From Desulfobulbaceae bacterium (lineage in GTDB: Bacteria > Desulfobacterota > Desulfobulbia > Desulfobulbales > VMSU01): a DNA stretch of 51,767 bases. The notes beneath the pieces were generated by a model that searched no databases, had not been told where the DNA came from, and saw only the letters and a program-made list of their open reading frames with translations. Each line of letters starts with the position of its first letter. Position 1 is the stretch's first letter. Positions 36,468-45,542 of the stretch are shown one piece after another. A program made the position numbers and the translations under genes. The stretch spans positions 1 through 51,767 of the forward strand of contig JADGBM010000011.1 in the NCBI GenBank assembly GCA_015231515.1, read 5' to 3'.

Positions 36468-37328
36468 TTACTGTTTTGACGATCGTAAACTTGAAAAAAT
36501 ACTGATGACGACTATGACACCAATACCAAAAATCGCACTCTCAAGTGCGTGTGCCATCATATAGCTTAGGGCCCGCAGTGGCGCCTTAATGATCCAGGGA
36601 AGTTCTATGTCATCATAAAAAAGAGATGAGTTCGCGCGGCGTTCTATTTTGTTGTTGTTGTTTGTCTCGGTGGGGATAAGCGGAAGAGCATCCCTGAAAT
36701 AGGGATTTTTGAAGCTGGGGTTACTAAAATCAGCAGACGCTAACTGTTTTCCCGACCCTACGGGTATTGAGCCAGTAGCAACAGGTGATTTATTGGCTAT
36801 TTCATCTGCTGTTTTTAGCTCCTTACTTATATATTTCACGAGATCTCTGAACTCCATAAGCGATGAGGTCAAGATTTGTGGGAGCTCATTTATTTGCGTA
36901 TTGGCTAACATTGCGGGTGTCGTATCTGCTGTGCTGATTTCTTTTAGAATGTCTTGGGCCTTCTTTTGTACGAGAATATAGTCATCGAGTATTTTTTTTA
37001 GTTTAATGTTGGCATATAAAGTATTCTCAATGCTGTCCTTGGGGATGGTTGGGTTTTGGAGGGCATTAAACAAAGGCATTGAAAAAGGAATGCTGTTTTT
37101 GGGGAAAGAGGGGTTGTCTGCTATGGGGTTTTTGCTGTCATCGTGTGTTTCGATCAGCAGTAATTGGGCGGTAGGGGCGATGACAACGATGTTATGGGAT
37201 CCTGAATTTTCAGGGTTGGCTGAGGTTGGATATCCTGAGGCGGGCACGAATGTTTTAAGTACGAAGAGTACTGGCATCAGGGTGGTTATCAGAAGTATAA
37301 AGATACTTTTTTTAGAGAAGTAAGGCAT
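36468..37328 (-). CDS. Unknown protein with membrane helices at both ends
   Basis: A 286-residue protein I do not recognise. Residues 8-28 are a hydrophobic helix or signal anchor; residues about 262-280 form a second one (ESAIFGIGVIVVISIFSSL) with a short tail RSSKQ. Between them lie a Pro/Asn-rich stretch (60-100), a helical segment with coiled-coil character (104-135 and 155-178) and a Ser/Pro-rich region (180-225) ending in an Asn run. It is the first gene of the operon with the two TPR lipoproteins and the phosphatase, divergent from the exopolysaccharide operon, so a role in polysaccharide or sorting-related envelope assembly is possible. The C-terminal helix lacks a PEP-like motif. Confidence 0.75.
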   Translation of the reverse strand: MPYFSKKSIFILLITTLMPVLFVLKTFVPASGYPTSANPENSGSHNIVVIAPTAQLLLIETHDDSKNPIADNPSFPKNSIPFSMPLFNALQNPTIPKDSIENTLYANIKLKKILDDYILVQKKAQDILKEISTADTTPAMLANTQINELPQILTSSLMEFRDLVKYISKELKTADEIANKSPVATGSIPVGSGKQLASADFSNPSFKNPYFRDALPLIPTETNNNNKIERRANSSLFYDDIELPWIIKAPLRALSYMMAHALESAIFGIGVIVVISIFSSLRSSKQ

Positions 37329-37417
37329 GGAATGGTAGATGTTTTTCGTCGAGTTACGGTTGTTTGGTAGATTATGTTAGAAATATCCTTGTTGAGTTCG
37401 TGTGTAATTATCTGTAA

Positions 37418-37423
37418 TATAAT
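37418..37423 (+). promoter_or_regulatory. Possible -10 box before the exopolysaccharide operon
   Basis: TATAAT in the 205-base divergent gap between the unknown gene and the export gene. A matching -35 at standard spacing is weak (TTGAGT lies 20 bases upstream). Further on, TCAAGC and GCTTGA (about 37454-37485) form an interrupted inverted repeat that could be an operator. Confidence 0.3.
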
Positions 37424-37533
37424 CGCATATAAAGACAAATATTCATAGCCTAATCAAGCCTCTTTGGAAATAAGGGGGAGCTTGATGACGGTTTTCAGGC
37501 AAGTTCAAGATGGTAATGCTACGGGGGGTGGGT

Positions 37534-38142
37534 ATGTGGACAGTGTTCAATTATAGGCAGTTGCTTGTTGTGTTTTTTGTATTGTGCTTTATGCAGATAC
37601 ACAATGAGGTTTTGGCTTCAGAGCAAGAGGTTAACCAAAACAAACAACCGGTGGAGTTTGGTGAGTATGTAATTGGTCTTGGGGATCAGTTGCAGATTAT
37701 GGTCTGGAAGGAACCGGAGCTTTCGCATTCCACGTTTGTTCGAATTGATGGCCGGATTTCTTTACCGCTGGTTGGGGATGTTTTTGCGGCAGGCAAAACA
37801 ATTAAAGTGTTTCGCGGCGAGTTGGAAGGTCTGCTCAGTCAAGTAGTCGCTGAGCCGGCTGTGTCTGTTATGTTGTTGCAGAGTAAAAGCTGGCGCTATT
37901 ATATACTTGGCCAAATTAAGCAGCCCGGAGAGTTTCCTATTGATTACCCAATTACCCTGCTTCAGGCAATTGCGCGAAGTGGAGGGTTTATGGAATGGGC
38001 CAAAAAAGACGAAATTATAATAATTAGAAGAACTGATGATAAGGACACAATTGTCAAGTTCAACTATGATTCACTTGTGAAAGGTGAAAATTTGGCACAA
38101 AACATTATCTTACAGCCGGGAGATACAATCATTGTCCCATAA
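37534..38142 (+). CDS. Polysaccharide export protein (Wza/EpsE-like, SLBB domain)
   Basis: A 202-residue secreted protein. The signal peptide (about 1-28) lacks a lipobox. A Poly_export domain follows (EYVIGLGDQLQIMVWKEPELS...VRIDGRISLPLVGDV), then an SLBB beta-grasp (YYILGQIKQPGEFPIDYPITLLQAIARSGGF) ending LQPGDTIIVP. It is shorter than E. coli Wza (379 aa) and lacks the C-terminal amphipathic helix, so the following barrel protein may complete the outer-membrane channel. The ATG at 37534 follows a G-rich ribosome site; ATG at 37510 is an alternative. First gene of the eight-gene operon. Confidence 0.88.
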   Translation: MWTVFNYRQLLVVFFVLCFMQIHNEVLASEQEVNQNKQPVEFGEYVIGLGDQLQIMVWKEPELSHSTFVRIDGRISLPLVGDVFAAGKTIKVFRGELEGLLSQVVAEPAVSVMLLQSKSWRYYILGQIKQPGEFPIDYPITLLQAIARSGGFMEWAKKDEIIIIRRTDDKDTIVKFNYDSLVKGENLAQNIILQPGDTIIVP

Positions 38143-38167
38143 CAATGATTGGAAAAGAGGAAAATAA

Positions 38168-39616
38168 ATGAAAAAAGTTAATTTTTGTATATTTATACTA
38201 ATATGTGGTCTAAGCCTCCCAGGGGTCATTTCCGCCCGGCAGAACAGTCTTGAGGGAAGTGTTGGCTTAGAGAATGATTATCGTTCCAATGTTTTTAATA
38301 CCAAGTCTGGCCACGTTGATGAGTGGAATACACAACTGTCTCCAGTTCTGACGGTTGTATCTGTTGGACAGAGTGACAATATGTCGGTGACCTATGCGCC
38401 GACATTTTCCTACAACCATCGCCGAGATGAAAATGAGCTTGAATATGGGGGGGTATCTTTTGCGGGGGATAAAGCACTTTCCGGGCAGTGGAAACTAAGT
38501 GTTTCAGATTCGTATAATTACCATGAAGCTCCGGTTTTTGAAGCAAATACGAGCTTGAGCCTGGGGCAGCAATTTCTCAGGGCAGATGATGCCACCCAGG
38601 CCGAGATCGTTCGCTTACTCTTTCCTGAAATGACAAGCTGGGATGGTTCCCAGACGACCCAGATTCTTGCCGAAATTGATACTAGATATCAAGCCGCGAC
38701 CCAGTCTGTGAAGAATCAGGTTGATCGACTTCTTGACCCTGCCAGTAATGGGCAAACTCGAAAACGTTACTGGGATAATTCCTTATCTCTAGTAAGCGAT
38801 TATGAATTTGCCAAAAACAGCACGTTATCCTTGGGGTACTCGATTGATGTCCATGATGAAAAGACTGGCATACAGGCTGATAGTGTTTCTCACGCACCAA
38901 ACCTTTCGATCTCCTATGAGATATCTCCGCAATGGGCAATACAGGCTGGCTATGGTTATGGTTATACAAGTTATGATACCTCGGATGACAGTAAGTCGGA
39001 TGATATTGACCTGAGACTTGAGTTTAACCCACAACCGTCAACTTCTCTCTATGGCGCGTATACTTTTGCTGCAATTGATTATGACGGTAATACCGACAAC
39101 TCGACTACGCAAAGCACCTCTGTTGGCATCTCCCATGAAATTGACCAAAACACCAGCCTGAACGGAGATCTTGGCTTTTCGTATCTGGCGCGTGGAATAG
39201 CAGCAGATGAGAGGGATTTTTCATTAACAACCTCGCTCTCAAGGGCAATCTCCCGGGGATCTATTTCCGCCAATATTGGAGCGGATCTTGGCGAAACCAG
39301 CTCGACAGGAAGCTGGGGGAAATTGAGTAATAGTTGGAGCATAGGAAGTGTTCTTCAATACGATTGGTCGCAGGATGTTTCAACATCGCTAGATTTTTCT
39401 TATGAACGCCGTAATTCCTGGACAAACAGTTCAAAAACCACCTATGATGATTTTAACGCTGGTGCCGGGGTGTCCATCCCATTTTTGCAATGGTTTGTTG
39501 TCTCTGTCGATTATGATTATCACCTTTTTGATTCAACCGGCACAAGTGTCGATGATTATGATGAGCATCGAGTCAGCGTTAACCTGTCAGCCAGTAAAGA
39601 GCTACTTCGTTGGTAA
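38168..39616 (+). CDS. Outer-membrane beta-barrel protein of the exopolysaccharide/exosortase locus
   Basis: A 482-residue protein with a signal peptide (1-23, ending VISA) and alternating amphipathic strands throughout with aromatic girdles (LSLVSDYEFAKNSTLSLGYSID, WAIQAGYGYGYTSYDTSDD, TSTSLDFSYERRNSW, WFVVSVDYDYHLFDSTG). No characteristic enzyme motif. It fits the TIGR03016-type barrel commonly found between the export and chain-length genes of exosortase loci. Likely the outer-membrane porin for the polymer (inference). GAGGAA precedes the ATG. Confidence 0.78.
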   Translation: MKKVNFCIFILICGLSLPGVISARQNSLEGSVGLENDYRSNVFNTKSGHVDEWNTQLSPVLTVVSVGQSDNMSVTYAPTFSYNHRRDENELEYGGVSFAGDKALSGQWKLSVSDSYNYHEAPVFEANTSLSLGQQFLRADDATQAEIVRLLFPEMTSWDGSQTTQILAEIDTRYQAATQSVKNQVDRLLDPASNGQTRKRYWDNSLSLVSDYEFAKNSTLSLGYSIDVHDEKTGIQADSVSHAPNLSISYEISPQWAIQAGYGYGYTSYDTSDDSKSDDIDLRLEFNPQPSTSLYGAYTFAAIDYDGNTDNSTTQSTSVGISHEIDQNTSLNGDLGFSYLARGIAADERDFSLTTSLSRAISRGSISANIGADLGETSSTGSWGKLSNSWSIGSVLQYDWSQDVSTSLDFSYERRNSWTNSSKTTYDDFNAGAGVSIPFLQWFVVSVDYDYHLFDSTGTSVDDYDEHRVSVNLSASKELLRW

Positions 39617-39667
39617 TGATCTGTTAATCAGGCAAATGAATTTTCGAGTACGGTATTTGGAGCAATA

Positions 39668-41317
39668 ATGGAAGAGCAACAACGGCAACAACTGCAGAAA
39701 TATTTGGACATGGTCTACCGCCGGAAGATCATGATTATGGCCTTTCTTTTGTTGGCAATTATTGCCGGACTAGGCGTTTATCTGAAAACGGCAAAAGTTT
39801 ATGAGTCAACGGCGTTGTTGATTTATCAGAGGGCTCGAATAAACCCCGGCAGTAATATGACTCCAGACGTACAGACCCAGACTCGTGAAATGGTTGCCAC
39901 CCTTACTCAACAGGTGACTAGCCGTACAAGTTTGGAGTCTTTGATTAAGCAGTTTTCTCTGTTTGAAAAAATGCGGGAAAAACTGCCGATGGAAGATGTG
40001 GTCGATGCGATGCGCAAGCATATAATTATCAAACCGGAACGTGGAGATGTTTTCAAGGTTACATTTACCGGGGCTGAGCCCAAGAAAGTAATGCAGGTGG
40101 CAAATGCTATTGCCGCACGCTTCATTGAGGAGAACCTTCGTTATCGAGAAGAAAAAGCAACCGAAACGTCCGCTTATGTACAGGACGAGCTGAACCTTTC
40201 CAAGAATGATCTTGATAAAAAAGAAGCGGCGATGCGTGACTATAAGCTCAAATTTTATAATGAGATGCCGCAGCAATTTGAAGCGAACATGGCCCGCTTG
40301 ACTTCCCTGCAGGAACAATCGCAAAAAAATCGCGATAGCTCGCAGGATTTGGAACGAACAAAGGTCTTGATTCAGGAACAGATTTCACGCAGAAAAGAGG
40401 CGCTGGCATCAGCGGCTGTTCAGGCCCGCTTGACAGACTCTGCGGCTATGAAAAGTGGGATCAGTAGTGGGCAGGTAGAAAGAAACCCCGTCTTGGCACA
40501 GTCACTTGAAGAGCTGACGGCTGTAAATACGGCTTTGGAAAATCTGCTTTTGAGATACACGGACAAACATCCTGAGGTTCGGCGGTTAAAGAAGAAACAG
40601 GAGCAGCTTGAAGAAGAGCAAAAAAAACTTGTCGCTTCGTTAGGAAAAGATGATGAGGCTGTATCTAGCCAAGCAGAAAATGAGGGAAGTCCGACTGTAG
40701 TTGCAGAAGACTTTTCTAGTCTGGATACACAGTTGCAAGAGTTAAACCTGCAGATGAAACAGATCAACTATGCGAGAACGCGGCTTGGTGAAGAGAGCGA
40801 GGAGCTGCAAAAGCAGATCGAACAGTATAAGAAGTGGATAGAAATGACACCTGCCCGAGAGGCGGAATGGACCGCTCTTACTCGAGACTATAAACAGTTG
40901 TATGACCACTATCAGAGATTGGTTGTCAGAAATTTAGAAGCAGCCTCAGCTGAAAGTCTTGAACGCCGACAGAAGGGCAGCCAGTTTAAGATTGTTGATT
41001 CGGCCTATTTTCCCGAGAAGCCGGCCAAGCCTGATTTTAAAAAGATTATGGCTTTGTCAGTTGCCCTAGGGCTGGGCCTTGGAGGCGCCTTGGCGTTTTT
41101 GCTTGAAATGAAGGATTCTTCGTTTAGAAGTCCAGTTGAGCTCGAGAGTTTTCTTGGTGTTCCGGTGCTTTGCGCTTTGCCGCACGTATTTACAGAGAAG
41201 GAGAAGAGGGCTAATAGATTTAAAACGCTCGGCTGGGTGCTGGCCTTTTCTGTTGTTGTGGTTTGCATTTTAGGTGGAATGGCATTTTTGTATAAGTCCG
41301 GGCGAATTATTATTTAG
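39668..41317 (+). CDS. Polysaccharide chain-length determinant (Wzz/GumC-type) of exosortase loci
   Basis: A 549-residue inner-membrane protein with membrane helices at about 17-37 and 523-543. In between is the Wzz-type periplasmic region with long coiled coils (about 160-240 and 330-385), the conserved RYTDKHPEVRRLKKKQEQLEEEQ and the Pro-rich YFPEKPAKPDFKKI before the final helix region. It lacks a fused kinase, which is supplied by the separate CpsD-like gene downstream. Should set polymer length together with that kinase. Confidence 0.9.
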   Translation: MEEQQRQQLQKYLDMVYRRKIMIMAFLLLAIIAGLGVYLKTAKVYESTALLIYQRARINPGSNMTPDVQTQTREMVATLTQQVTSRTSLESLIKQFSLFEKMREKLPMEDVVDAMRKHIIIKPERGDVFKVTFTGAEPKKVMQVANAIAARFIEENLRYREEKATETSAYVQDELNLSKNDLDKKEAAMRDYKLKFYNEMPQQFEANMARLTSLQEQSQKNRDSSQDLERTKVLIQEQISRRKEALASAAVQARLTDSAAMKSGISSGQVERNPVLAQSLEELTAVNTALENLLLRYTDKHPEVRRLKKKQEQLEEEQKKLVASLGKDDEAVSSQAENEGSPTVVAEDFSSLDTQLQELNLQMKQINYARTRLGEESEELQKQIEQYKKWIEMTPAREAEWTALTRDYKQLYDHYQRLVVRNLEAASAESLERRQKGSQFKIVDSAYFPEKPAKPDFKKIMALSVALGLGLGGALAFLLEMKDSSFRSPVELESFLGVPVLCALPHVFTEKEKRANRFKTLGWVLAFSVVVVCILGGMAFLYKSGRIII

Positions 41318-41347
41318 ACCCTAGCCGTCTAATTTCAAGATCAAATT

Positions 41348-42298
41348 ATGTACGAAAAATATTATGGACTTCGCTCCAAGCCGTTCGATCTAATCCCCGA
41401 TCCCGACACGGTATTTATGAGTGATTCCCACCAGGAAGCTCTGGCTGTCTTACGCTATGGGGTGATTGATCGTAAAGGTTTTTTGCTGCTTACGGGGGGT
41501 GTTGGGACCGGCAAAACAACACTCCTGCAGGTACTCTCTCAATCGATAGATTCAAAAGTTCATCTTTGTCTCCTCTCAAATCCAACTCTTTCAATTAATG
41601 AATTCTATTATTTCCTGGCAGCTAAATATGGGTTGCCGGAATACGACTTTAATAAAGCGAAATTTATGCTGCAATATGCAGATTTCTTGAGGTTGTGTCG
41701 TGAAAAAAAAGAGAGGGTTCTGTTAATCATTGACGAGGCACACGCCCTGCCGGAAGACCTGTTGGAGGAGATCAGACTTCTTTCTAATCAGGAACATCAA
41801 GAATTTGGTTTGATGAGCATTTTTCTCGTTGGACAGCCCGAGCTTAATGAACGATTGGCGAGTGACAGGATGTTGCCCTTGCGTCAGCGGATCGGTATCC
41901 GTTTTCACCTGGAACCTTTTTCAAAGGAAGAGACGCAGCAGTATATTAATTTTAGATTGATGAAAGCTGGTTGCCAGCGGGGTAATTTATTTGATCCTAG
42001 TGCAGTTGAAACCATCCATGCTTTGAGTAAAGGGATTCCGCGTTTGATTAATGTGATATGTGATCAGGCATTGCTTTCAGGTTTTGCTGAAGAAAAATCA
42101 GTGGTCGACCAAACAATTATAACTGCATGTATCAATGAGATGCAGATTTCCGGTAAAGTGGTTGAGTTGCCGCACTCCCCTGAACCCGCAGAGAAACGCC
42201 GCTTATCAAAATGGTTTGTAGCAGTTAATTTTGGGTTAGGAATTGCTATCATTCTTGCCGGTGTGATACTATATTTATTTGTAGTGAATAATCGATAG
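41348..42298 (+). CDS. ExeA-like AAA ATPase of exosortase/exopolysaccharide locus
   Basis: A 316-residue ATPase: YYGLRSKPFDLIPDPDTVFMS (6-26) is the ExeA-family opening, Walker A GGVGTGKTT at 50-58, Walker B LLIIDEAHALP near 125, sensor FLVGQPELNERL, and C-terminal GIPRLINVICDQALLSG. A membrane helix at about 290-312 anchors it. Matches from memory the XrtA/PEP-CTERM-associated ATPase (TIGR03015). Its exact role in export is unknown; relatives move secretion components through peptidoglycan. Confidence 0.88.
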   Translation: MYEKYYGLRSKPFDLIPDPDTVFMSDSHQEALAVLRYGVIDRKGFLLLTGGVGTGKTTLLQVLSQSIDSKVHLCLLSNPTLSINEFYYFLAAKYGLPEYDFNKAKFMLQYADFLRLCREKKERVLLIIDEAHALPEDLLEEIRLLSNQEHQEFGLMSIFLVGQPELNERLASDRMLPLRQRIGIRFHLEPFSKEETQQYINFRLMKAGCQRGNLFDPSAVETIHALSKGIPRLINVICDQALLSGFAEEKSVVDQTIITACINEMQISGKVVELPHSPEPAEKRRLSKWFVAVNFGLGIAIILAGVILYLFVVNNR

Positions 42299-42393
42299 AA
42301 AGTTTTTTGCATCCAAGTCTTTTTTGAAGCGTTTTGTCCTGTTTTGTGAAGAATTTCTTTGGTGCTAAAAAAATATTATAACGAGGTGTTAAT

Positions 42394-43293
42394 TTGGGAA
42401 AAGTCTTTAAAGCATTAAACAAATTTAAGGGTGTATCCCCGGAGATTGACAGTGCCGCTGAAACGAGCCTGCAAAACAAAACCGAAGAAGAATTTGAAGC
42501 CTCTTCTTCGGTCCAGCCTTCAAATAAAGTTGAACAGCAATTACACTCTACTCCGAAGAGTGTTGCCCCTCAAACAAAGACCGTTCCCAGTGGGCAGTGG
42601 GATGAAAAACTATTGACCTTTTCTGAACCTGGATCAGTGTTTTCTGAAAATATTCGAAAACTTAGAACGCGTATCCTTCACCCTGGTACGGCAGAGCCCT
42701 TTAAGAAAATATTAGTCACAAGTGCGCTTCCTGGAGCAGGGAAAAGTTTTACTTGCGCTAATCTGGGAATAGCAATAGCACAAGGCCTAGAGCACCACGC
42801 CTTACTGGTTGATTGCGATTTGCGCAGGCCCAACTTGGCTGCTTGGTTTGGTGTTGCTTCACAAGACGGTAGAGGACTTGTGAATTATCTCCGCGATGAC
42901 GAAGATCTTGGCGACCTCATCATGAAAACTGGTATGGAAAAATTATCAATTATTCCGGGGGGCACTCCACCGCCAAATCCTGCTGAAGTATTGGGAACAA
43001 CAAGAGTGGGACAAATGTTTGCCCAGTTGGAAAACAGATATGATGACAGATTTATTATTATCGATACGCCTCCAGCAATGCTAGCCAATGAAGTTTTTGT
43101 TCTGGCAAGGCATGCAGATGCCGTTGTCGTTGTTGTCCGTTGGGGAGGAGGGGGGAAGGAACAGGTGAAACAGCTTGTTGATTCTATTGGCAGAGAAAAA
43201 CTTATTGGAGTGGTTTTTAATGGTTACCAGACAAACTTTTTCAGCACGCAGCTTTCTGGCTATAATGAATACGCCCAGTACAGTTACAAGTAA
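42394..43293 (+). CDS. Tyrosine autokinase of polysaccharide synthesis (CpsD/EpsG-like)
   Basis: A 299-residue BY-kinase. Residues 1-70 are an unstructured linker. Walker A LPGAGKSFT (112-120), Walker A' LLVDCDLRRPNL and Walker B IIIDTPPAM are intact, and the C-terminus has a tyrosine cluster (YNEYAQYSYK, 290-299), the usual autophosphorylation site. It starts at TTG 42394 with GAGGTG 5 bases before. Works with the chain-length protein; phosphorylation would be reversed by a phosphatase not evident beside it, unless the metallophosphatase at 31257 serves (inference). Confidence 0.88.
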   Translation: MGKVFKALNKFKGVSPEIDSAAETSLQNKTEEEFEASSSVQPSNKVEQQLHSTPKSVAPQTKTVPSGQWDEKLLTFSEPGSVFSENIRKLRTRILHPGTAEPFKKILVTSALPGAGKSFTCANLGIAIAQGLEHHALLVDCDLRRPNLAAWFGVASQDGRGLVNYLRDDEDLGDLIMKTGMEKLSIIPGGTPPPNPAEVLGTTRVGQMFAQLENRYDDRFIIIDTPPAMLANEVFVLARHADAVVVVVRWGGGGKEQVKQLVDSIGREKLIGVVFNGYQTNFFSTQLSGYNEYAQYSYK

Positions 43294-43299
43294 TTAAAT

Positions 43300-44685
43300 A
43301 TGCCTTATTTTTCGGGGAAATATTATCCCCTTCGCCGTATAGTGTTCTTTTTCGGTGAAGGGCTACTAATTTTCACAGCCATATACATCATCAACAGAAT
43401 CTTTCTGGCGAGTGAAGGGCAAGAGGTTGTTGCTGCCGTAACTGTCTGGCGCAGCGCAATGGTTACTGTTATTTTTCAGTTGAGCCTGTACTTTTTTGAT
43501 CTCTATGACCTTAATGTCTACTCGTCTTTTTCTGAAACAGCAACACGCATGACTCAGGCCTTTGGTTTCGGGTGCATTGCCCTTGCCGGTTTATACTACC
43601 TGTTCCCTGTATTTGTGATCCCGACATCGGTATTTGGAGTGGGGTATCTTCTTGTTTGTTCTTTTCTCGCCGGGTGGCGATTTTTTTATATTTTTGCGGT
43701 GGGCAAACGAGTTTTCTCTGAAAGAATTATTATTCTTGGGACGGGTGAGTTCGCTGGCAGTATCGCTCAAGAAGTAACCGGAAAGCTTGATTCTGGCTAC
43801 GAAATTGCCGCATTTGTGGGGTCACAAAAACCGGGGTTTGATGTTGGGAAAGTACCCTTTTATGAAACCAGCGAAAATAACCTCGGAGACCTCTGCCGCA
43901 AGTATGAGGCTGAACGCTTAATTGTGGCGCTTGAGGATAGACGGGGAACAATGCCGGTTGGCCAGCTGGTGCAGTGTAAATTAGATGGTATTGAAATTAC
44001 GGCGGGTACCGGCTTCTACGAAGATATGACCGGCAAGTTGATGGTGGAAAAAGTCAATCCAGATTGGATTATTTTTTCGACGGGCTTTACCATAGGCAGA
44101 ATAAATAATGTGTTGAAGCGAGTTGGTGATATTGCTCTTGCCCTGGTGGGCTTGGTGTTCGCTTCGCCGATAATGTTGATCAGCGCTTGCATTGTTAAGT
44201 TGGAGTCGCCAGGGCCAGTTTTTTATAAACAGGAACGAGTAGGTCTGCGAAACAGAAGGTTTGATGTTTTTAAATTTCGGTCCATGAAGCAGGATGCTGA
44301 AAAAGATGGCGCCGTTTGGGCCATGAAAAACGACACCCGTGTTACCAGGTTTGGCGGGTTTATTCGCAAGGTCCGCATTGATGAGCTTCCTCAGTTGTGG
44401 AATGTTTTAATGGGGGAGATGAGTTTTGTCGGACCTCGACCTGAGAGACCTGTTTTTGTGAAACAACTCAATGACAAAATTCCATTTTATTCCCTCCGTC
44501 ACAACATTAAGCCGGGCGTTACCGGATGGGCGCAAATTTGCTATCCTTATGGAGCCTCGGAAGAGGATGCTCTTCGTAAACTTGAGTATGATCTGTATTA
44601 CTTGAAAAATCTCAGCTTTTCCTTGGATCTTTGGATTCTTTTTCAAACAATCAAAACAGTGCTCTTCCAGAAGGGAGCTCGATGA
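43300..44685 (+). CDS. Polyprenyl glycosylphosphotransferase (EpsB/WcaJ-like priming transferase)
   Basis: A 461-residue membrane enzyme that loads the first sugar-phosphate on undecaprenyl phosphate. The N-terminal half has about four membrane helices and a CoA-binding-like Rossmann segment (RIIILGTGEFAGSIAQEV, about 143-160). The C-terminal half (about 270-461) is the bacterial sugar transferase domain: KRVGDIALALVGLVF, KLESPGPVFYKQERVG, FKFRSMKQDAEKDG, RVDELPQLWNVL-type sequence (RKVRIDELPQLWNVLMGEMSFVGPRPERP) and PGVTGWAQI. Fits the TIGR03013 exosortase-locus subfamily. Begins 6 bases after the kinase stop. Confidence 0.9.
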   Translation: MPYFSGKYYPLRRIVFFFGEGLLIFTAIYIINRIFLASEGQEVVAAVTVWRSAMVTVIFQLSLYFFDLYDLNVYSSFSETATRMTQAFGFGCIALAGLYYLFPVFVIPTSVFGVGYLLVCSFLAGWRFFYIFAVGKRVFSERIIILGTGEFAGSIAQEVTGKLDSGYEIAAFVGSQKPGFDVGKVPFYETSENNLGDLCRKYEAERLIVALEDRRGTMPVGQLVQCKLDGIEITAGTGFYEDMTGKLMVEKVNPDWIIFSTGFTIGRINNVLKRVGDIALALVGLVFASPIMLISACIVKLESPGPVFYKQERVGLRNRRFDVFKFRSMKQDAEKDGAVWAMKNDTRVTRFGGFIRKVRIDELPQLWNVLMGEMSFVGPRPERPVFVKQLNDKIPFYSLRHNIKPGVTGWAQICYPYGASEEDALRKLEYDLYYLKNLSFSLDLWILFQTIKTVLFQKGAR

Positions 44686-44711
44686 TTTTGTTCTAAAGGG
44701 GTGAATACGCT

Positions 44712-45542
44712 ATGATGATATTGTCGAGGTTAATTCAGTGGATAGTTATTGTGGGGCTTGCAGTCTTTTTTTACTGGGATGTGCTGACTGCCTGGGGTCA
44801 AAATCTATGGGACGATCCGAATTACTCGCACGGCCTGCTTATACCGTTTATTGCCATGTATATTGTCAGGGAGAAACAAGCTCAGTTGCAACGAGCAAAA
44901 CAGCAGACATATTGGCCAGGCCTGGTTGTCGTTTGTTTAGCGGTTTTGCTTTATGCGGCTGGGTATGTCGGGGCAGAATTTTTCACTAAACGGCTCTCCT
45001 TTCTGGTTTTGTTGTACGGAATGATTCTCTTTCTGGAAGGCAAAGAGGTTGCAAAAATCCTTCGATTTCCAGTGGCGGTACTTTTTTTCGCTGTTCCATT
45101 GCCGTATGTTCTTTATAACTCGGTGGCATTTCCTTTAAAGTTGATTGCATCAAAGATAGCAGCCTTCCTTATTGCCCTCACAGGTATGCCAGTTTTTTTG
45201 GAAGGTAATGTTATTGCGCTTTCACATACTACCATGGAAGTGGTTGATGCCTGCAGCGGTATTCGGTCGTTGATGACACTTTTTACTCTCGCCTTTCTGC
45301 TCGGCTATTTTCAGCACAAACAAACCTGGAAAAGAGTTATTGTTTTGTTGCTTGCCACGCCGGTTGCGGTTTTCAGTAATGCTGTGCGCGTTACTGCAAC
45401 GGGAATATTAACCAAATACGACCCAGCCTGGGCGGAAGGAAGCCTGCATGACACAACGGGATGGTTGGTTTTTGTGTTGGCCTTTGCGATGTTGCTGGCT
45501 GGTTCGGCTCTTTTGAAAGGGGGGCGAAGTGAAAAACTTTAA
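44712..45542 (+). CDS. Exosortase (EpsH/Xrt family)
   Basis: A 276-residue polytopic cysteine transpeptidase-like protein. The catalytic triad is C181 (VVDACSGIRSL), R226 (FSNAVRVTATG) and H246 (LHDTTGW). Conserved SHGLLIPF (39-46) and FFAVPLPYVLYN are present, with about eight membrane helices. Exosortases recognise PEP-CTERM-like tails on secreted proteins, cleave them and are thought to attach them to the envelope or matrix. It overlaps the next gene (epsI) by 14 bases. Which Xrt subtype (A, D or other) cannot be decided by eye. Confidence 0.9.
   Translation: MMILSRLIQWIVIVGLAVFFYWDVLTAWGQNLWDDPNYSHGLLIPFIAMYIVREKQAQLQRAKQQTYWPGLVVVCLAVLLYAAGYVGAEFFTKRLSFLVLLYGMILFLEGKEVAKILRFPVAVLFFAVPLPYVLYNSVAFPLKLIASKIAAFLIALTGMPVFLEGNVIALSHTTMEVVDACSGIRSLMTLFTLAFLLGYFQHKQTWKRVIVLLLATPVAVFSNAVRVTATGILTKYDPAWAEGSLHDTTGWLVFVLAFAMLLAGSALLKGGRSEKL

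Noticed and set aside
38168-39616. Barrel protein as an exosortase substrate
   Set aside because: The C-terminus (VSVNLSASKELLRW) is a final beta strand with no motif, hydrophobic helix or basic tail.
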